Source of the DNA: Aspidiotus rigidus
Taxonomy: Eukaryota; Arthropoda; Insecta; Hemiptera; Diaspididae
Direction of reading: 5' to 3'
Length of the DNA: 64,000 bases
Assembly: GCA_035079385.1 (NCBI GenBank)
Contig: JAVHKY010000004.1
Span: 22,123,001 to 22,187,000, forward strand
A model generated the notes under the pieces. It worked only from the letters and a program-made list of their open reading frames with translations, was not told the origin of the DNA and did not search any database. Positions 63,241-64,000 of the stretch are shown piece after piece; positions within the stretch are counted from its first letter, which is position 1, and every line of letters starts with the position of its first letter. The translations under genes were made by a program, and so were the position numbers.

Positions 63241-64000
63241 GTAATAAGTGCGTACACGATCCAATAAATGAAGGATTTATGACCTAGCAAATGTTGAAAA
63301 AAAATCCTATGTTCACAGTTTAAATTACAATCCTTAAATTATAGATTGGAAAGTGTGAAACGTATGAAAAACTTTAAAACACTCTCCTGTAAAATCAGGT
63401 TTTTGTTACTTCCGTAAAGTGTGCATGAGACCATCGAAATAATAGCTTTACAGATAAAATTGTTTCAAGCTTCTGAGTAGGAGAGAGTCCTGCCCCACCC
63501 TTACCACAGTCGTCCGGACGACAGATTTTTCACCGAAAGACCCTTCATTAGACGAGGTTCTCTGTTGAAAATCTGCGAGCAATGTTTTATGTCTCATAGT
63601 GAATGAAGTCATTTATATTTTGTTCTCAAAGTAGTTCCAAGGCCACACCAGTCTTATGATATTAGCGAGTTGAAATCTGGCTCGTCTATTTTGCAGTGGT
63701 CAGAGATGTTTACTACTTCGTATTTTTTATCCTAGTGAACAAGTCTTAATATACTGTGCGAATGTGAGAAATGTTAGGCTAACTAGTTCATCTAGGTTTC
63801 TCTCTACTAAAACTAATAATATATAGTATATACTAGGCTATACTAAGCCTGCTATGCAATATTCTGAGGGTATCATTTACTGCATGCTAGGCTAACCTGC
63901 TGTACCTCCTCTCTACTAGGCGAACGAAATAAACTAGGCTTGCTCGAGTGCTAACATACTGTATACTAGGATTTAATCTCGGGTTTTTGCAAAATTTAGA
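63241..64000. other. no gene recognised; TAGGCT-rich end
   Basis: No coding frame. 63755-63965 repeats TAGGCTA, CTAGTTCATCTAGG and TATACTAGGCT strings, like 60440-60960. Confidence 0.35.

Overview
The window is a stretch of animal, very probably arthropod, nuclear DNA. The evidence is one intron-flanked exon of a metabotropic-glutamate-receptor-like GPCR, R1-clade and BEL/Pao retroelement remnants, Penelope-like elements (PLEs), errantivirus/baculovirus-F-type envelope genes and scattered GGTTAGGTTAGG strings, all common in arthropods. The species cannot be named from sequence alone. Gene density is very low. I can support one complete host-type gene (an intronless ankyrin-repeat protein), one internal exon, two open envelope-like genes and a dense layer of transposon debris.

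Layout. 1-4.7 kb: no gene seen; simple repeats and degenerate minisatellite. 4.7-6.6 kb: broken R1-type LINE (-) then broken BEL/Pao pol (+). 7.6-8.3 kb: fold-back repeats. 9.06-11.9 kb: an almost intact hAT transposon with a perfect 8-bp target duplication, inactivated by one frameshift and one stop. 12.6-12.9 kb: GPCR exon (+). 13.4-14.7 kb: fold-backs, a diverged duplication and a small hAT-type MITE. 15.2-16.6 kb: two ankyrin pseudogene pieces facing away from a mariner-like MITE. 18.0-21.6 kb: a Mutator-like (MULE, FLYWCH-type) relic with inverted CCTGA-motif arrays, interrupted by a PLE. 24.1-26.5 kb: MITEs and LINE RNase H relics. 27.9-30.5 kb: decayed PLE (+) with a hammerhead-like motif.

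32.5-34.2 kb: intact ankyrin gene (-). 35.2-35.9 kb: fold-back and LINE RNase H tail. 36.9-39.9 kb: non-autonomous hAT-like element built of about 10 tandem units, with a 5'-truncated PLE nested in the array (12-bp target duplication, open RT-GIY-YIG frame, hammerhead-like motif). 40.2-40.5 kb: tRNA-derived SINE arranged as an inverted repeat. 41.0-42.8 kb: MITE and ~120-bp tandem repeats. 45.6-46.2 kb: LINE C-terminus. 47-48.6 kb: large inverted tandem repeat. 49.1-51.0 and 57.7-59.6 kb: two orphan env-like genes (-), duplicated with their flanks. 51.5-53.8 kb: 2.2-kb Foldback-type element between them. 59.8-60.2 kb: PLE 5' piece. 61.1-63.2 kb: PLE (-) carrying a nested MITE.

The items most worth pursuing are the two open env genes without gag or pol, which share coincident polyA signals, repeat-built cytoplasmic tails and a mosaic of near-identical and strongly diverged segments. 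Next are the hammerhead-like motifs tied to PLEs, the Foldback element, and the inverted ankyrin pseudogene pair. Coordinates of degraded elements are approximate and were read by eye.
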